From Hymenobacter ginkgonis (GTDB taxonomy: Bacteria; Bacteroidota; Bacteroidia; Cytophagales; Hymenobacteraceae): DNA of 64,000 nucleotides. Both the position numbers and the translations under genes were made by a program. How positions within the stretch are numbered: the stretch's first letter is position 1; each line of letters opens with the position of its first letter. The notes under the pieces are model-generated. The model was not told the DNA's origin. It searched no databases and was given only the letters and a program-made list of their open reading frames with translations. Positions 32,689 to 41,381 of the stretch are shown piece by piece. The stretch spans positions 1 through 64,000 of the forward strand of contig NZ_WQKZ01000009.1 in assembly GCF_009755225.1 (NCBI RefSeq), read 5' to 3'.

Positions 32689-33891
32689 ATGACTATTCTC
32701 TCCACCTCTACCCGCGCCCCGCGCCGGCTGGCCCTGAGGCTGGCCACGGCCCTGCTGGGCGGCGCTACCCTGCTGGCTGGGTGCAAAAAAGACGATACCC
32801 AGGCCGCCGATACCTCGCCGCTGTTGCACATCGTGTCGCCCGTGGCAAGTGCCGTGGTAGCCCCCGGCGTGGGCCGCACCGGCGCGGGCAGCTTCGATGG
32901 GGCGGGTTTCCTAGTGAACCTGGAAATCGTGACTCAGGACACGGTGACCATCCCCACCAAGGAAGGCCTCAACATCCGCAACGCCGCCGCCGTGGGCAGC
33001 CCCAACGTGAACCTGCCCGGCTTGACGGTGAGCCTCGACGTGGACCTGACCAACCCGGCGGGCGTGGTCATCGCCAAGGGCACCAACCTGGCCTCGCTCT
33101 TTAACATCGCCGGCACCGACGACACGCCCGGCCCCGGCGTCACGACCTGGGTGAGCTGGCACGTGCTGGAGTCGCTGCCCGCCGGCACCACCAGCTTCAA
33201 CCTCACGGCCGCCATCAAGGACCGCGCGGGGCGCGTCACCACGACCACCCAAAAAGTAAGCGTGGGCACCGGCCCCGGTGGGGTGGCCAGCGGCCAGGCC
33301 CTCACGCCGGCCCCCCTCACCACCGCCCTCACGCCCGGTGCCGACGACCCGGCTGGCCCCACCGTGACGCTGCTGGCCCCGCGCGCGGGCAGCAGCATCA
33401 GCCCCGGCATCCAGACGGCGGGCGTGCTGCCCACGCCGCCCAGCCAGGGGGCGCTGTTCTTCGTGCAGGTGTCGGCCCTCGACAAGTCGAAGAACGGCAT
33501 CGGGGTGAACGAGAACGCCCTGGGCAAGGCCGATGCCGACCGCGGCACCATCGTGGACGGCACCCAGTCGTCGAAGGGGCCGAACCGCTACGCGCCGGGC
33601 CTGGTGGTGACCTTCGACGTGCCACTGCTGCAACCCAACGGCAACGTCATCGCGGCCGGCGGCAATCTGGCCCCGGTATTTAACACGGCCGGCAGCGAGG
33701 TGGACCCCAGCGGCTTCGTGCGCACCACCTTCGGCTGGACGGTGGGCGGCACCCTGCAGCTGCCAGCCGGCAAAACCAGCGTCACGGTAAAAGCCGCCGT
33801 GGTGGACAACGCGGGCAAGACCGGCAGCGCCACCCAGGTACTGCAAATCAGCCCCGTGGCCAACGGCCAGCTGCTGACGCCCGCCCCCTAG
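32689..33891 (+). CDS. Lipoprotein with two tandem immunoglobulin-like repeats
   Basis: The 400-residue protein has a lipoprotein signal (LLGGATLLAGC) and two related halves of about 150 residues. Each half contains a matching block: LTVSLDVDLTNPAGVVIAKG with LASLFNIAG, and LVVTFDVPLLQPNGNVIAAG with LAPVFNTAG. A strand-rich end (TAAIKDRAGRVTTTTQKVSV / VKAAVVDNAGKTGSATQVLQI) follows in each. It is probably a cell-surface beta-sandwich protein. No family or function is recognised. It follows the inverted-repeat element and may have its own promoter. Confidence 0.65.
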   Translation: MTILSTSTRAPRRLALRLATALLGGATLLAGCKKDDTQAADTSPLLHIVSPVASAVVAPGVGRTGAGSFDGAGFLVNLEIVTQDTVTIPTKEGLNIRNAAAVGSPNVNLPGLTVSLDVDLTNPAGVVIAKGTNLASLFNIAGTDDTPGPGVTTWVSWHVLESLPAGTTSFNLTAAIKDRAGRVTTTTQKVSVGTGPGGVASGQALTPAPLTTALTPGADDPAGPTVTLLAPRAGSSISPGIQTAGVLPTPPSQGALFFVQVSALDKSKNGIGVNENALGKADADRGTIVDGTQSSKGPNRYAPGLVVTFDVPLLQPNGNVIAAGGNLAPVFNTAGSEVDPSGFVRTTFGWTVGGTLQLPAGKTSVTVKAAVVDNAGKTGSATQVLQISPVANGQLLTPAP

Positions 33892-33932
33892 GGGGTAGGC
33901 CCTGGCGCGCTATTCCACCAACTCCCCTCCCC

Positions 33933-34817
33933 ATGAACCCCACGACCCTTCCCTTGCTCGACTGGCGGGTGTGCCCCACTGGGCGGCCCGACGAGCCGCT
34001 GCGGATGCAGCGCCTCGAAGCGCTGGCAGCTCGGGCGCCGGGCGTGGCCCACGCCCACCGCTTCTGGCTGCTGCTGCACGTGGCGCGGGGCGCGGGCGTG
34101 CTGCACCTGCCGGGGCAGGCGCTGGCGCTGCAACCGGGGCAGCTGGTGCTGCTGCCGCCGGGGCCGGTGCTGGGCTGGGCGCTGGCGGCGGGCTGCCGGG
34201 GCGAGGTGGTGTGCTTTCTGGCCGACTACTACCTGGCCAGCTTTCCCGCGCCGGGGCTGCCGGTCGGGCCGGGGCCGTGGGCGCAGGTATTGCCCCCGGC
34301 CGAGCGGGCCGAAGTGCCGGCCCTGCTGCGCGGCCTGGCCCGCACCCTGGCCGAGCCGGCCGCCGACCCCGCCCAGGCCCGCGCCTACCTGCACCTGCTG
34401 CTGGCGCTGGCTTTTCCGGCCGCGCCGGCCCCGCAGGGGGGTAGGGGGGCGGCGGTGGCCCGGCAGTTTGCGCAGCTGCTGGAAGCGCACTTTCGCACCC
34501 TGCACGCGGTGCGCGACTACGCCGCCCGCCTGCACCTGAGCCCCGACCACCTCTGCGCCTGCTGCCGCCAGCACCTGGGCCGCCCCGCCCGCCAACTCAT
34601 TGGGGCGCGGGTGCTGGCCGAGGCCCGGCACCTGCTGGGCACCACGGGCCTGTCGGTGGCTGAGGTAGGCTACGCCCTAGGCTTCGAGGAGGCCTCGCAC
34701 TTCGGGCGCTTCTTCCGCCAGCACGCGGGCTGCTCGCCCCGGGCCTACCGCCAAAACCCGGCTTTGTACCAGAAAAACCTGGAAAACGACCAGTTGCCCG
34801 GTAGACCGGGCGGGTAA
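33933..34817 (+). CDS. AraC-family transcriptional regulator
   Basis: The 294-residue protein has an N-terminal cupin-like sensor (HRFWLLLHVARGAGVLHLPG, LALQPGQLVLLPPG, about residues 40-90). A C-terminal AraC double HTH lies at about residues 185-285 (ARLHLSPDHLCACCRQHLG, GLSVAEVGYALGFEEASHFG, RFFRQHAGCSPRAYRQ). The effector and targets are unknown. It is extremely GC-rich, even for this window. A 101-base imperfect palindrome follows. Confidence 0.88.
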   Translation: MNPTTLPLLDWRVCPTGRPDEPLRMQRLEALAARAPGVAHAHRFWLLLHVARGAGVLHLPGQALALQPGQLVLLPPGPVLGWALAAGCRGEVVCFLADYYLASFPAPGLPVGPGPWAQVLPPAERAEVPALLRGLARTLAEPAADPAQARAYLHLLLALAFPAAPAPQGGRGAAVARQFAQLLEAHFRTLHAVRDYAARLHLSPDHLCACCRQHLGRPARQLIGARVLAEARHLLGTTGLSVAEVGYALGFEEASHFGRFFRQHAGCSPRAYRQNPALYQKNLENDQLPGRPGG

Positions 34818-34838
34818 GTTTGCCTTGGGCCAGTTGCT

Positions 34839-34939
34839 GTAGCGTGGGCTTGGTAGTCCGAGCGCTTGCGTAGCGAGCATCTGGCATCGGAAATCGTCTG
34901 CTCGCTGCGCTTGTGCTCGGACTACCACGTCCAAGCTAC
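34839..34939. repeat. Imperfect 101-bp palindromic repeat (REP/MITE-like)
   Basis: Two arms of about 41 bases (34839-34879 and 34899-34939) are complementary apart from roughly nine mismatches, around a 19-base centre. It opens GTAGCGTGGGCTTGG and closes CCAAGCTAC. The outer ends resemble the repeat at 42801-42872. It lies between the AraC and oxidase genes and could act as terminator or be a mobile intergenic element. Confidence 0.75.
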
Positions 34940-35015
34940 CCCTCCCTAGGGCGCCCCTTTATTTCCACTCCCTGGCGCGGGCCGCTGGCCGGCCGGGGGC
35001 AATTTGCACTACGCT

Positions 35016-36899
35016 ATGGCTACTGAGTTCACGGCCTCCTCGCAGGCGCAGGGGGGCATCGGCACGGCCGCCGCCCCGGCCACTACCCACGCCGACCACC
35101 TGGCCGGGCCCGACCACCACGAGGCGCAGCACTGGCTGTTCAGGTACGTTTTCAGCCAGGACCACAAGATGATTGTCCGGCAGTTTTTGCTCACGGGCAT
35201 GTTTTGGGCGCTGGTGGGCGGGGTGCTCTCCACGCTTTTCCGGCTGCAATTGGGCTGGCCCGAGGCCACCTTGGAGTGGCTTAAGCCGCTGCTGGGCAAG
35301 TGGATTGAGGGCGGCAAGCTCAACCCCGAGTTTTACCTGGCCCTGGTGACGATGCACGGCACCATCATGCTGTTTTTCGTGCTCACGGCGGGCCTCAGCG
35401 GCACGTTTGCCAACCTGCTCATTCCCTTGCAGATTGGGGCCCGCGATATGGCGTCGGGCTTCATGAACATGCTCTCGTACTGGTTCTTTTTCCTGTCGGG
35501 GGTCGTCATGTTCACCTCGCTCTTTATCGAAACCGGCCCCGCCGCCTCGGGCTGGACGGTGTACCCGCCGCTCTCGGCCCTGCCGCAGGCCATCGACGGC
35601 TCGGGCCTAGGCATGACCCTGTGGCTGGTGAGCATGGTGCTGTTCGTGGTGAGCACGCTGCTGGGCGGCGTCAACTACGTGACCACCGTGCTCAACCTGC
35701 GCACCAAGGGCATGAGCATGACCAAGCTGCCGCTCACGGTGTGGGCGCTCTTTATCACCGCTATTCTGGGCATTCTCACGTTTCCGGTGCTGTTTGCGGG
35801 CTTGCTGCTGCTGGTATTCGACCGCTCGTTTGGCACCTCGTTCTACCTCTCTGATATCTACATTGCCGGGCAGGCGCTGCACAACCAGGGCGGCTCGCCC
35901 GTGCTGTTTCAGCACTTGTTCTGGTTTTTGGGCCACCCCGAGGTCTACATCGTCATCATGCCGGGCATGGGCATCGTGTCCGAAATCCTGGCTACCAATG
36001 CCCGCAAGCCCATTTTCGGCTACCGGGCCATGATTGGCTCGCTCTTCGCCATCCTCATTTTGTCGTTCGCCGTGTGGGGCCACCACATGTTCGTGACGGG
36101 CATGAATCCCTTCCTGGGGTCGGTGTTCATGTTTCTGACCCTGGTCATCGCCGTGCCCTCGGCCGTGAAAAGCTTCAACTGGATTGCGACGCTCTGGCGG
36201 GGCAACATCCGGTTTACGACGGCCATGCTTTTCAGCATCGGGTTCGTGTCGCTCTTCATCGCGGGCGGCCTCACGGGCATCGTGCTGGGCAACGCGGCGC
36301 TCGATATTCAGCTGCACAACACGTACTTCGTCATCGCCCACTTTCACCTGGTGATGGGCTCGGCAGCGTTCTTCGGCATGTTTGCCGGGGTGTACCACTG
36401 GTTTCCGAAGCTGTTTGGGCGGATGATGGACGAGAAGCTGGGCTACGTGCACTTCTGGCTCACCTTCGTGGGCGTCTACCTCATTTTCATGCCCATGCAC
36501 TACCTGGGCATTGCCGGCTTCCCGCGCCGCTACTACTCCTGGACGGGCTTCGACGCCTTTTCGCAGTTTGCCGACCTCAACCGGCTGATTTCGCTGGCGG
36601 CCATCGCCGTGTTCTTCGCGCAATTTGTTTTCCTCTTCAACTTCTTTTACAGCATCTGGCGGGGCCGCCGCGCCACCCAAAACCCCTGGAATTCCAACAC
36701 CCTGGAGTGGACCACGCCCATCGACGTGCCGCACGGCAACTGGCCCGGCGAGGTGCCCACCGTGTACCGCTGGCCCTACGACTACAGCAAGCCCGGTTCC
36801 GACGCCGACTTCATCCCCCAAACCGTGCCCTACTCGGCCACGCCCGAGTCGAACCTGCTCGGGGAGGAAGTGCAGCTGGGCCAGGCCAGCGGCGAGTAA
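35016..36899 (+). CDS. Haem-copper oxidase subunit I (cytochrome c oxidase type), orphan
   Basis: The 627-residue protein has about 12-14 membrane helices and the haem/CuB ligands of subunit I: TMHGTIMLFFV, GHPEVYIVIMPGMG (with cross-linked His-Tyr), WGHHMFVTGM and HNTYFVIAHFHLVMG. The GHPEVY glutamate and Tyr indicate an A-type-like proton pathway. The N-terminus holds a His-rich tract (HADHLAGPDHHEAQH). No subunit II, III or haem-synthesis genes lie nearby, so partners must be elsewhere. It may take electrons from the c-type cytochrome of the sulfur locus. The ATG at 35016 was preferred to TTG at 35004. Confidence 0.92.
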   Translation: MATEFTASSQAQGGIGTAAAPATTHADHLAGPDHHEAQHWLFRYVFSQDHKMIVRQFLLTGMFWALVGGVLSTLFRLQLGWPEATLEWLKPLLGKWIEGGKLNPEFYLALVTMHGTIMLFFVLTAGLSGTFANLLIPLQIGARDMASGFMNMLSYWFFFLSGVVMFTSLFIETGPAASGWTVYPPLSALPQAIDGSGLGMTLWLVSMVLFVVSTLLGGVNYVTTVLNLRTKGMSMTKLPLTVWALFITAILGILTFPVLFAGLLLLVFDRSFGTSFYLSDIYIAGQALHNQGGSPVLFQHLFWFLGHPEVYIVIMPGMGIVSEILATNARKPIFGYRAMIGSLFAILILSFAVWGHHMFVTGMNPFLGSVFMFLTLVIAVPSAVKSFNWIATLWRGNIRFTTAMLFSIGFVSLFIAGGLTGIVLGNAALDIQLHNTYFVIAHFHLVMGSAAFFGMFAGVYHWFPKLFGRMMDEKLGYVHFWLTFVGVYLIFMPMHYLGIAGFPRRYYSWTGFDAFSQFADLNRLISLAAIAVFFAQFVFLFNFFYSIWRGRRATQNPWNSNTLEWTTPIDVPHGNWPGEVPTVYRWPYDYSKPGSDADFIPQTVPYSATPESNLLGEEVQLGQASGE

Positions 36900-36971
36900 G
36901 TTTAGAAGCTATGTTTGCCCCAGCTTGAAGCTACCGCAGCGCTGCATCGTAAGCTACCCTGGTACCCGCAG

Positions 36972-36998
36972 CCCCGGCTGGCTACGCGCCGGCCGGGG
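36972..36998. terminator. Hairpin terminator after the oxidase gene
   Basis: Arms CCCCGGC and GCCGGGG flank a GC-rich loop and are followed by TTGTTTCGTTTCG. It lies between the convergent oxidase and nuclease genes. Confidence 0.6.
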
Positions 36999-37016
36999 TT
37001 GTTTCGTTTCGTAGGC

Positions 37017-38153
37017 TCATACACTTGGAACGTAGTCTGCCATCAGTGCCTTGAACTGGTCAAAATAATATTGCCCCTCTCTTAGCATATCATCAAAGCG
37101 ATGTTGCCGGACAGTTTCATTCGTTGCGGCTTGGTAGAGTTCTGCTGGTTGAATGTTGTCAAAATAACGATGGTTCATATATCGCCAAGCCAGCCAATTA
37201 CTATCAGACTTCAGTTTGGGGATAGTGAGGGCTAGCGCAACCAACGGTTGCAAAGCAACTTCTTGACTTGCAAGCACCTCCTGCCCATCCTTTAGCGCCC
37301 GGAATCCATAACTGACCTCATGCAACTGGAAATAAATAGTGTACTCAGGCAGAGGGGATAGATTCTCGCTAAACCTCGCATACCATACTGCTTCAAACTT
37401 CTCAATCAAATCTTCGACGTAAAGTGCTTGCCGCTCAGAAAAGGCTTGCCCCAAAGCGGCGGCGCTCACAAAATTTTCCTCACTTTGTGCGACAATTTGC
37501 TGCATTTCCATCCTGATGTAGTCGTTAGAAGTTCTGCCGGTGAGATAGTTAATGAGGTGTTGGTACTGCACGATGGTTTCCCGCACGAGCGGATAGGCAG
37601 CGGCGGCCTGACGGCACTTTTCCAGCCAGTTCGCGATGCCCTCTTTGTATGAAATTAACTCGTACTGGTCTGGCCGCAAGTTACCAGCGCCCCCATCGGA
37701 AGGCTTGGCCCCGTCAAGCGTAAGGTAGAGCAGCCGAGCTTGTTTGCGGTAGGTATGATAACGCCCGAGCTGATTCTGCTGGTCGTTGGCGTAAATCTTG
37801 TTCTCGATAAAGATGTACTGCCCGGCCGATTCCAAATAAATGTCGATTCGCCCCCCTTGCTGATAGTCGGAAGTAATCCGGCCTATGTCATACTCGACCA
37901 CCAGCCGGGCGGTATCTGTTTTAAAGTCGTCAAACTTGATTGTTTGGGTAAATAGTTTTAGAAACGTATCCCGCAAGCCGTGGCTCCCGGCCGGATTAAG
38001 CAATTCTCCGAGAAAGGCTGAGTGCATCCGTACCTCTCTGGTTTCCAAGCCAAGAATCCGAAAGACGTTGAAGTTTTCGCCGCTTAGCTGTACCAGTTTC
38101 TCTTGCGTCCGGCGCAAAGCCAATACTTGGTTCAGCAGGCCATTAATTAGCAT
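37017..38153 (-). CDS. PD-(D/E)XK nuclease-superfamily protein
   Basis: The 378-residue protein contains a nuclease core GGRIDIYLES-(about 5)-YIFIENKIYA with Asp104, Glu117 and Lys119 in the PD-(D/E)xK pattern. It is preceded by EVRMHSAFLGELLNPAGSHG and followed by DQQNQLGRYHTY. This layout is typical of the PDDEXK_4-type proteins found in defence islands. Its lower GC than its neighbours suggests horizontal transfer. The start is uncertain: ATG at 38153 leaves only 17 bases to the divergent gene, while an upstream start at 38234 would overlap it. Confidence 0.8.
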   Translation of the reverse strand: MLINGLLNQVLALRRTQEKLVQLSGENFNVFRILGLETREVRMHSAFLGELLNPAGSHGLRDTFLKLFTQTIKFDDFKTDTARLVVEYDIGRITSDYQQGGRIDIYLESAGQYIFIENKIYANDQQNQLGRYHTYRKQARLLYLTLDGAKPSDGGAGNLRPDQYELISYKEGIANWLEKCRQAAAAYPLVRETIVQYQHLINYLTGRTSNDYIRMEMQQIVAQSEENFVSAAALGQAFSERQALYVEDLIEKFEAVWYARFSENLSPLPEYTIYFQLHEVSYGFRALKDGQEVLASQEVALQPLVALALTIPKLKSDSNWLAWRYMNHRYFDNIQPAELYQAATNETVRQHRFDDMLREGQYYFDQFKALMADYVPSV

Positions 38154-38170
38154 CTCGGCAGCGTAAAAAA

Positions 38171-38860
38171 ATGAATAGTAAGCCCGCAGGAAACAAACAT
38201 ACGTTGCACGGGCCACCTCTAAATCGTCCGTCACTGCCCGTGGCCTACACCACCGTGGCGGGCCAGAATCTGCGCCGCATCGAGTCGCTGAGCGACGGCG
38301 TGTTTTCCATTGCCATGACCCTGCTGGTACTCAACTTGCGGGTGCCGGCCGCCGCCCTCGTGCGCACCGAGGCCGACGTAGGGCCGGCCTTGCTGGGGCT
38401 GTTGCCCAGCATCGGGGGCTACGTGCTGGGGTTTCTGTCGCTGGGCATCTTCTGGGTGTGCCAGAGCACGCAGTTCACGTACCTGGAGCACAGCGACCGG
38501 CGGCTGGCCTGGTGGCACATTGCCTTTCTGCTGGTGGTGGGCCTGCTGCCGTTCTCGACGGCCTTTCTGACCACGCACTTCCCGCTGCGCGGGGCGGTGC
38601 TGGTATACTGGGCCAACCTGCTGCTGGTGGGCGCGGCCCTGCTGGGCAGCTACCGCTACGCCCAGCGCCACAGTATGCTGCGGGCCGTGGATGCGGCCGT
38701 GAGCCAGGCGCTGGTGCGGCGCATCGTGCTCATGCAGGTGCTCTACGCGGCGGCGGCGGGAATGTGCTTTCTGAGCGTGTACGCCGGGGCCATCCTGCTG
38801 CTGCTGGTGCAGCTCAACTACGCCCTGGGCCTGGTTGCCGACCGCTGGCTGGGCGACTGA
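38171..38860 (+). CDS. TMEM175/DUF1211-family membrane protein
   Basis: The 229-residue protein has six membrane helices and the family motif RIESLSDGVFSIAMTLLVLNL near the start of helix 1. Members form potassium-permeable channels or remain uncharacterised. Here the FSDG motif reads LSDG. The N-terminal 38 residues are hydrophilic. An alternative GTG start at 38240 would remove most of them and would give more room for promoters between the two divergent genes. Confidence 0.82.
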   Translation: MNSKPAGNKHTLHGPPLNRPSLPVAYTTVAGQNLRRIESLSDGVFSIAMTLLVLNLRVPAAALVRTEADVGPALLGLLPSIGGYVLGFLSLGIFWVCQSTQFTYLEHSDRRLAWWHIAFLLVVGLLPFSTAFLTTHFPLRGAVLVYWANLLLVGAALLGSYRYAQRHSMLRAVDAAVSQALVRRIVLMQVLYAAAAGMCFLSVYAGAILLLLVQLNYALGLVADRWLGD

Positions 38861-38906
38861 ACTTACTGGCATCATCCTGCATACCAGAATTTTACCCCTA
38901 CCCCCC

Positions 38907-39569
38907 ATGCGCATTACCAAGTACATCCACTCCTGCCTGCTGTTTGAGCTAAACGGCCAGCAACTGCTGTTCGACCCCGGCAAATTTTCCTTCAACGAGG
39001 GGCTGGTGAAGCCCGACGTATTCAAGGGCGTGAACACGGTCATCATTACCCACGACCACCCCGACCACCTCGACGTGGATGCCCTCCAGCGCATCGTCGA
39101 GCTGGGCGGGGCCACCCTAATTTCCAATGGTGAAGTGGCCGCCAAGCTGAAAAAGCAAGGGCTAGCCGTGCAAATTCACGAGGAAGGCCCGCTCGACTTG
39201 GGTGCGTTTCAGCTGCAAGCCCTGCCGGTGCGGCACGAGGCCATTCTCGACAGCCCGCTGCCCCAAATGACGGCCTGGCTGGTGAACGGCAAGGTGTTGA
39301 ACCCCGCCGATTCCTTCGCCGAGAACCTGCTCCAATTTGCGGGGGTGGAGCTGCTGATACTGCCCGTCACCGCGCCCTTCCTCACAGAGTTGGTAGTGGC
39401 TGACTTCGCCCTGAAGATGCGGCCCAGGCAGATTTTGCCGGTGCACGACGGGTACCTCAAACCTTTTTTCGTGCAGCAGCGCTACGACAACTACGGGCCA
39501 TATTTCGAGAAACACGGCATCAAGTTTCTGCGTTTGGCCGAGCCGGGTGCGGCCGTGACGCTGGCCTGA
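38907..39569 (+). CDS. Metallo-beta-lactamase-fold hydrolase (UlaG-like)
   Basis: The 220-residue protein has the MBL motif THDHPDHLD, an N-terminal IHSCLLFELNGQQLLFDPG typical of the UlaG/YtnP-like beta-lactamase_3 group, and later metal ligands NPADSF and PVHDGYLKP. It is cytosolic, with no signal peptide. The substrate is unknown. It lies 46 bases after the TMEM175 gene and 15 before a DUF202 gene, so these may form one unit. Confidence 0.87.
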   Translation: MRITKYIHSCLLFELNGQQLLFDPGKFSFNEGLVKPDVFKGVNTVIITHDHPDHLDVDALQRIVELGGATLISNGEVAAKLKKQGLAVQIHEEGPLDLGAFQLQALPVRHEAILDSPLPQMTAWLVNGKVLNPADSFAENLLQFAGVELLILPVTAPFLTELVVADFALKMRPRQILPVHDGYLKPFFVQQRYDNYGPYFEKHGIKFLRLAEPGAAVTLA

Positions 39570-39584
39570 AAACCAAGTTTCCTT

Positions 39585-39857
39585 ATGCCCGCTTCCACCC
39601 CCAAGCCTGCCCTACCACTGTCCGACCGGCTGGCCCTGCAACGCACGCGCCTGGCCAACGAGCGCACCCTGTTTACCTACGTGCGCACCAGCCTAGCGCT
39701 GGTGGGCTTTGGCCTGGCGCTGTTGCAGCTGCACCCCGAGCGGGGCGGGCGGCTGGGCTACACGGCGCTGGCCGTAGCGGCCGTGGTGCTGGCGCTGGGC
39801 GGGTGGCGCTTTCGGGTGCACCGCCGCCAGCTATTAGCCAGCGAAGCGGCTGGCTAA
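39585..39857 (+). CDS. DUF202 small membrane protein
   Basis: The 90-residue protein contains the DUF202 signature LALQRTRLANERTLFTYVRT followed by two membrane helices. It resembles YidH-type inner-membrane proteins. It lies 15 bases downstream of the MBL-fold gene. A bidirectional hairpin follows. Confidence 0.85.
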   Translation: MPASTPKPALPLSDRLALQRTRLANERTLFTYVRTSLALVGFGLALLQLHPERGGRLGYTALAVAAVVLALGGWRFRVHRRQLLASEAAG

Positions 39858-39903
39858 TAGCTGGCGGCTAGCTGCGTGGCGGCCAGGACGCGGACTTGGC
39901 AGC

Positions 39904-39942
39904 CGCAAAAAGGCCCCTGGCGCAGGGTGCGGCAGGGGCCTT
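39904..39942. terminator. Bidirectional intrinsic terminator
   Basis: Perfect ten-base arms AAGGCCCCTG and CAGGGGCCTT lie between the DUF202 gene and the convergent sulfite oxidase gene. The A-run just left of the hairpin gives a T5 tail on the minus strand, so it works best for the sulfite oxidase transcript. Confidence 0.75.
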
Positions 39943-39965
39943 CGGCAGGAGTGGCGGCGCGGGCT

Positions 39966-41174
39966 TTAGGATACGATTACCTCCACGGCCCCGATTTTAT
40001 TGACCATGTAGGTGCGGCGGTCGGGGTCGTGCGCGGTGGGCTGGGTGTGGCCGGCGCGGTCGGTGGCGCGGGCCTGCAAAGTGTAGCGGCCCGGCGCGGC
40101 AGGCGGCGTCCAGCTGAACTCCCAGAAGCGCCAGGCGAAGGGCACGGCGGCTTCGAGGAGCTGGGCGGGCTGCCAGCTGCCGCCGTTGTCGGTGCTGACT
40201 TCCACGCGGGTGACCTCGCTCTCGCCGGTCCAGGCCGCGCCGTACACGCGGTAGGGCTGGCCGGCGGGCACTTCTTCGTGCAAGGCGGGGCGGGCTATTT
40301 CGGCTTTTACCAGCATTTCCGTCACGGGCGTGAGGGTGGGCAGGCCGCGCTCGCGCTTCCAGTAGGCGTATTCCAGGGTTTGCCAGTAGCCGTCGTAGGG
40401 CACGGCGCTGACCATGATTTTGCTGAGCCATTTCACCGAGGCCATGCCGTACCAGCCGGGTACCACCAGCCGCACCGGGAAGCCGTGCTCGGGGGGTAGG
40501 GGCTGGCCGTTCATGAGGTAGGCCACCAGCACCTCGGGCTGCCGGGCCTTGGCCAGCGGCAGGCTACGGGCAAAGTGGATGGCGCCCGGCGACTTGGGTT
40601 CTTCGGTGACTTCGCCCTGGTCGGTACCTTCGAAGATGATTTCCACGGCCCCCGGCTTCACCCCGGCCCGCTCCAGCAGCGCCGAGAGGGGTACGCCCGT
40701 CCAAGTGGCGTTGCCCACGCCGCCCTGCTCCCAAAGCAGGCCCTTGACCTTTGGGGCGAGCCGGGCACGGCCGTTGCCGGCGCATTCCAGGGTAGCCGTC
40801 ACGGTTTTAGAGGGCATCTTGCGCAGCTCGTCGTAGCTGATTTTTAATAAATTGCGCACCTCGCCCTCGACGCTGAGCTGCCAGCTTGCCGCCGCTATCG
40901 TGGGAATGTGGAAGTGGCTGCGCACGTAGAAACGGTTATTGGACACCAGCCGGTCTTCCAGCGTGGGGAAGGGCAATTCCAGGTTCAGCGGCTCTTTCTC
41001 GCGGGTGATGAGGCCCGGGAACGTGCCGCGGCCCAGGGCGGCCGGGGGGCTGGCAACAGGCGCGGCGCTGGCCCAGGCCGACGAAGTACCGGCCACGGCC
41101 AGGGCCGGTACCAAGCCACTCAAAACGGCCCGGCGGCTCAGACCCTGGCCCGGGGTATGCGTAGTCTTTTCCAT
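39966..41174 (-). CDS. Tat-exported molybdopterin sulfite oxidase
   Basis: The 402-residue protein has a twin-arginine signal (LSRRAVLSGLVPALAVAG, cleavage near residue 36). It is followed by the sulfite-oxidase molybdopterin domain (TATLECAGNGR, with Mo-ligand Cys131; WTGVPLSALLERAG; HGFPVRLVVPGWYGMASVKW). The C-terminal dimerisation domain is Ig-like (YRVYGAAWTGESEVTRVEVS). There is no haem or cytochrome b5 domain, so electrons must pass to a separate cytochrome c. It would oxidise sulfite to sulfate in the periplasm, complementing the TsdA/DsrE/YeiH genes 10 kb away. The ATG at 41174 gives the clean Tat signal. Confidence 0.92.
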   Translation of the reverse strand: MEKTTHTPGQGLSRRAVLSGLVPALAVAGTSSAWASAAPVASPPAALGRGTFPGLITREKEPLNLELPFPTLEDRLVSNNRFYVRSHFHIPTIAAASWQLSVEGEVRNLLKISYDELRKMPSKTVTATLECAGNGRARLAPKVKGLLWEQGGVGNATWTGVPLSALLERAGVKPGAVEIIFEGTDQGEVTEEPKSPGAIHFARSLPLAKARQPEVLVAYLMNGQPLPPEHGFPVRLVVPGWYGMASVKWLSKIMVSAVPYDGYWQTLEYAYWKRERGLPTLTPVTEMLVKAEIARPALHEEVPAGQPYRVYGAAWTGESEVTRVEVSTDNGGSWQPAQLLEAAVPFAWRFWEFSWTPPAAPGRYTLQARATDRAGHTQPTAHDPDRRTYMVNKIGAVEVIVS

Positions 41175-41381
41175 AAAGCAGTTCGTAAACAATCCGTAAT
41201 AGCGCACCACGCGCATCCCGAACGGGAGGCATCGCCTACTAGTACTTCAACGGGGCACGGGCGTCAGCAGTTGGCCGCGGGGCTGATTGGCACCACTTGG
41301 GTAGCGCGGCCGGTTTTGCTTGCGTTGTCCACCACGGCAGCCTGGAGGATAAAAGTCCGCATTATGGCCTGAAAAACCCGT

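Noticed and set aside
35607..36821. 404-codon His/Glu-rich minus-strand frame opposite the oxidase gene
   Set aside because: It is antisense to a strongly conserved membrane protein; the composition is an artefact of hydrophobic codons read in reverse.
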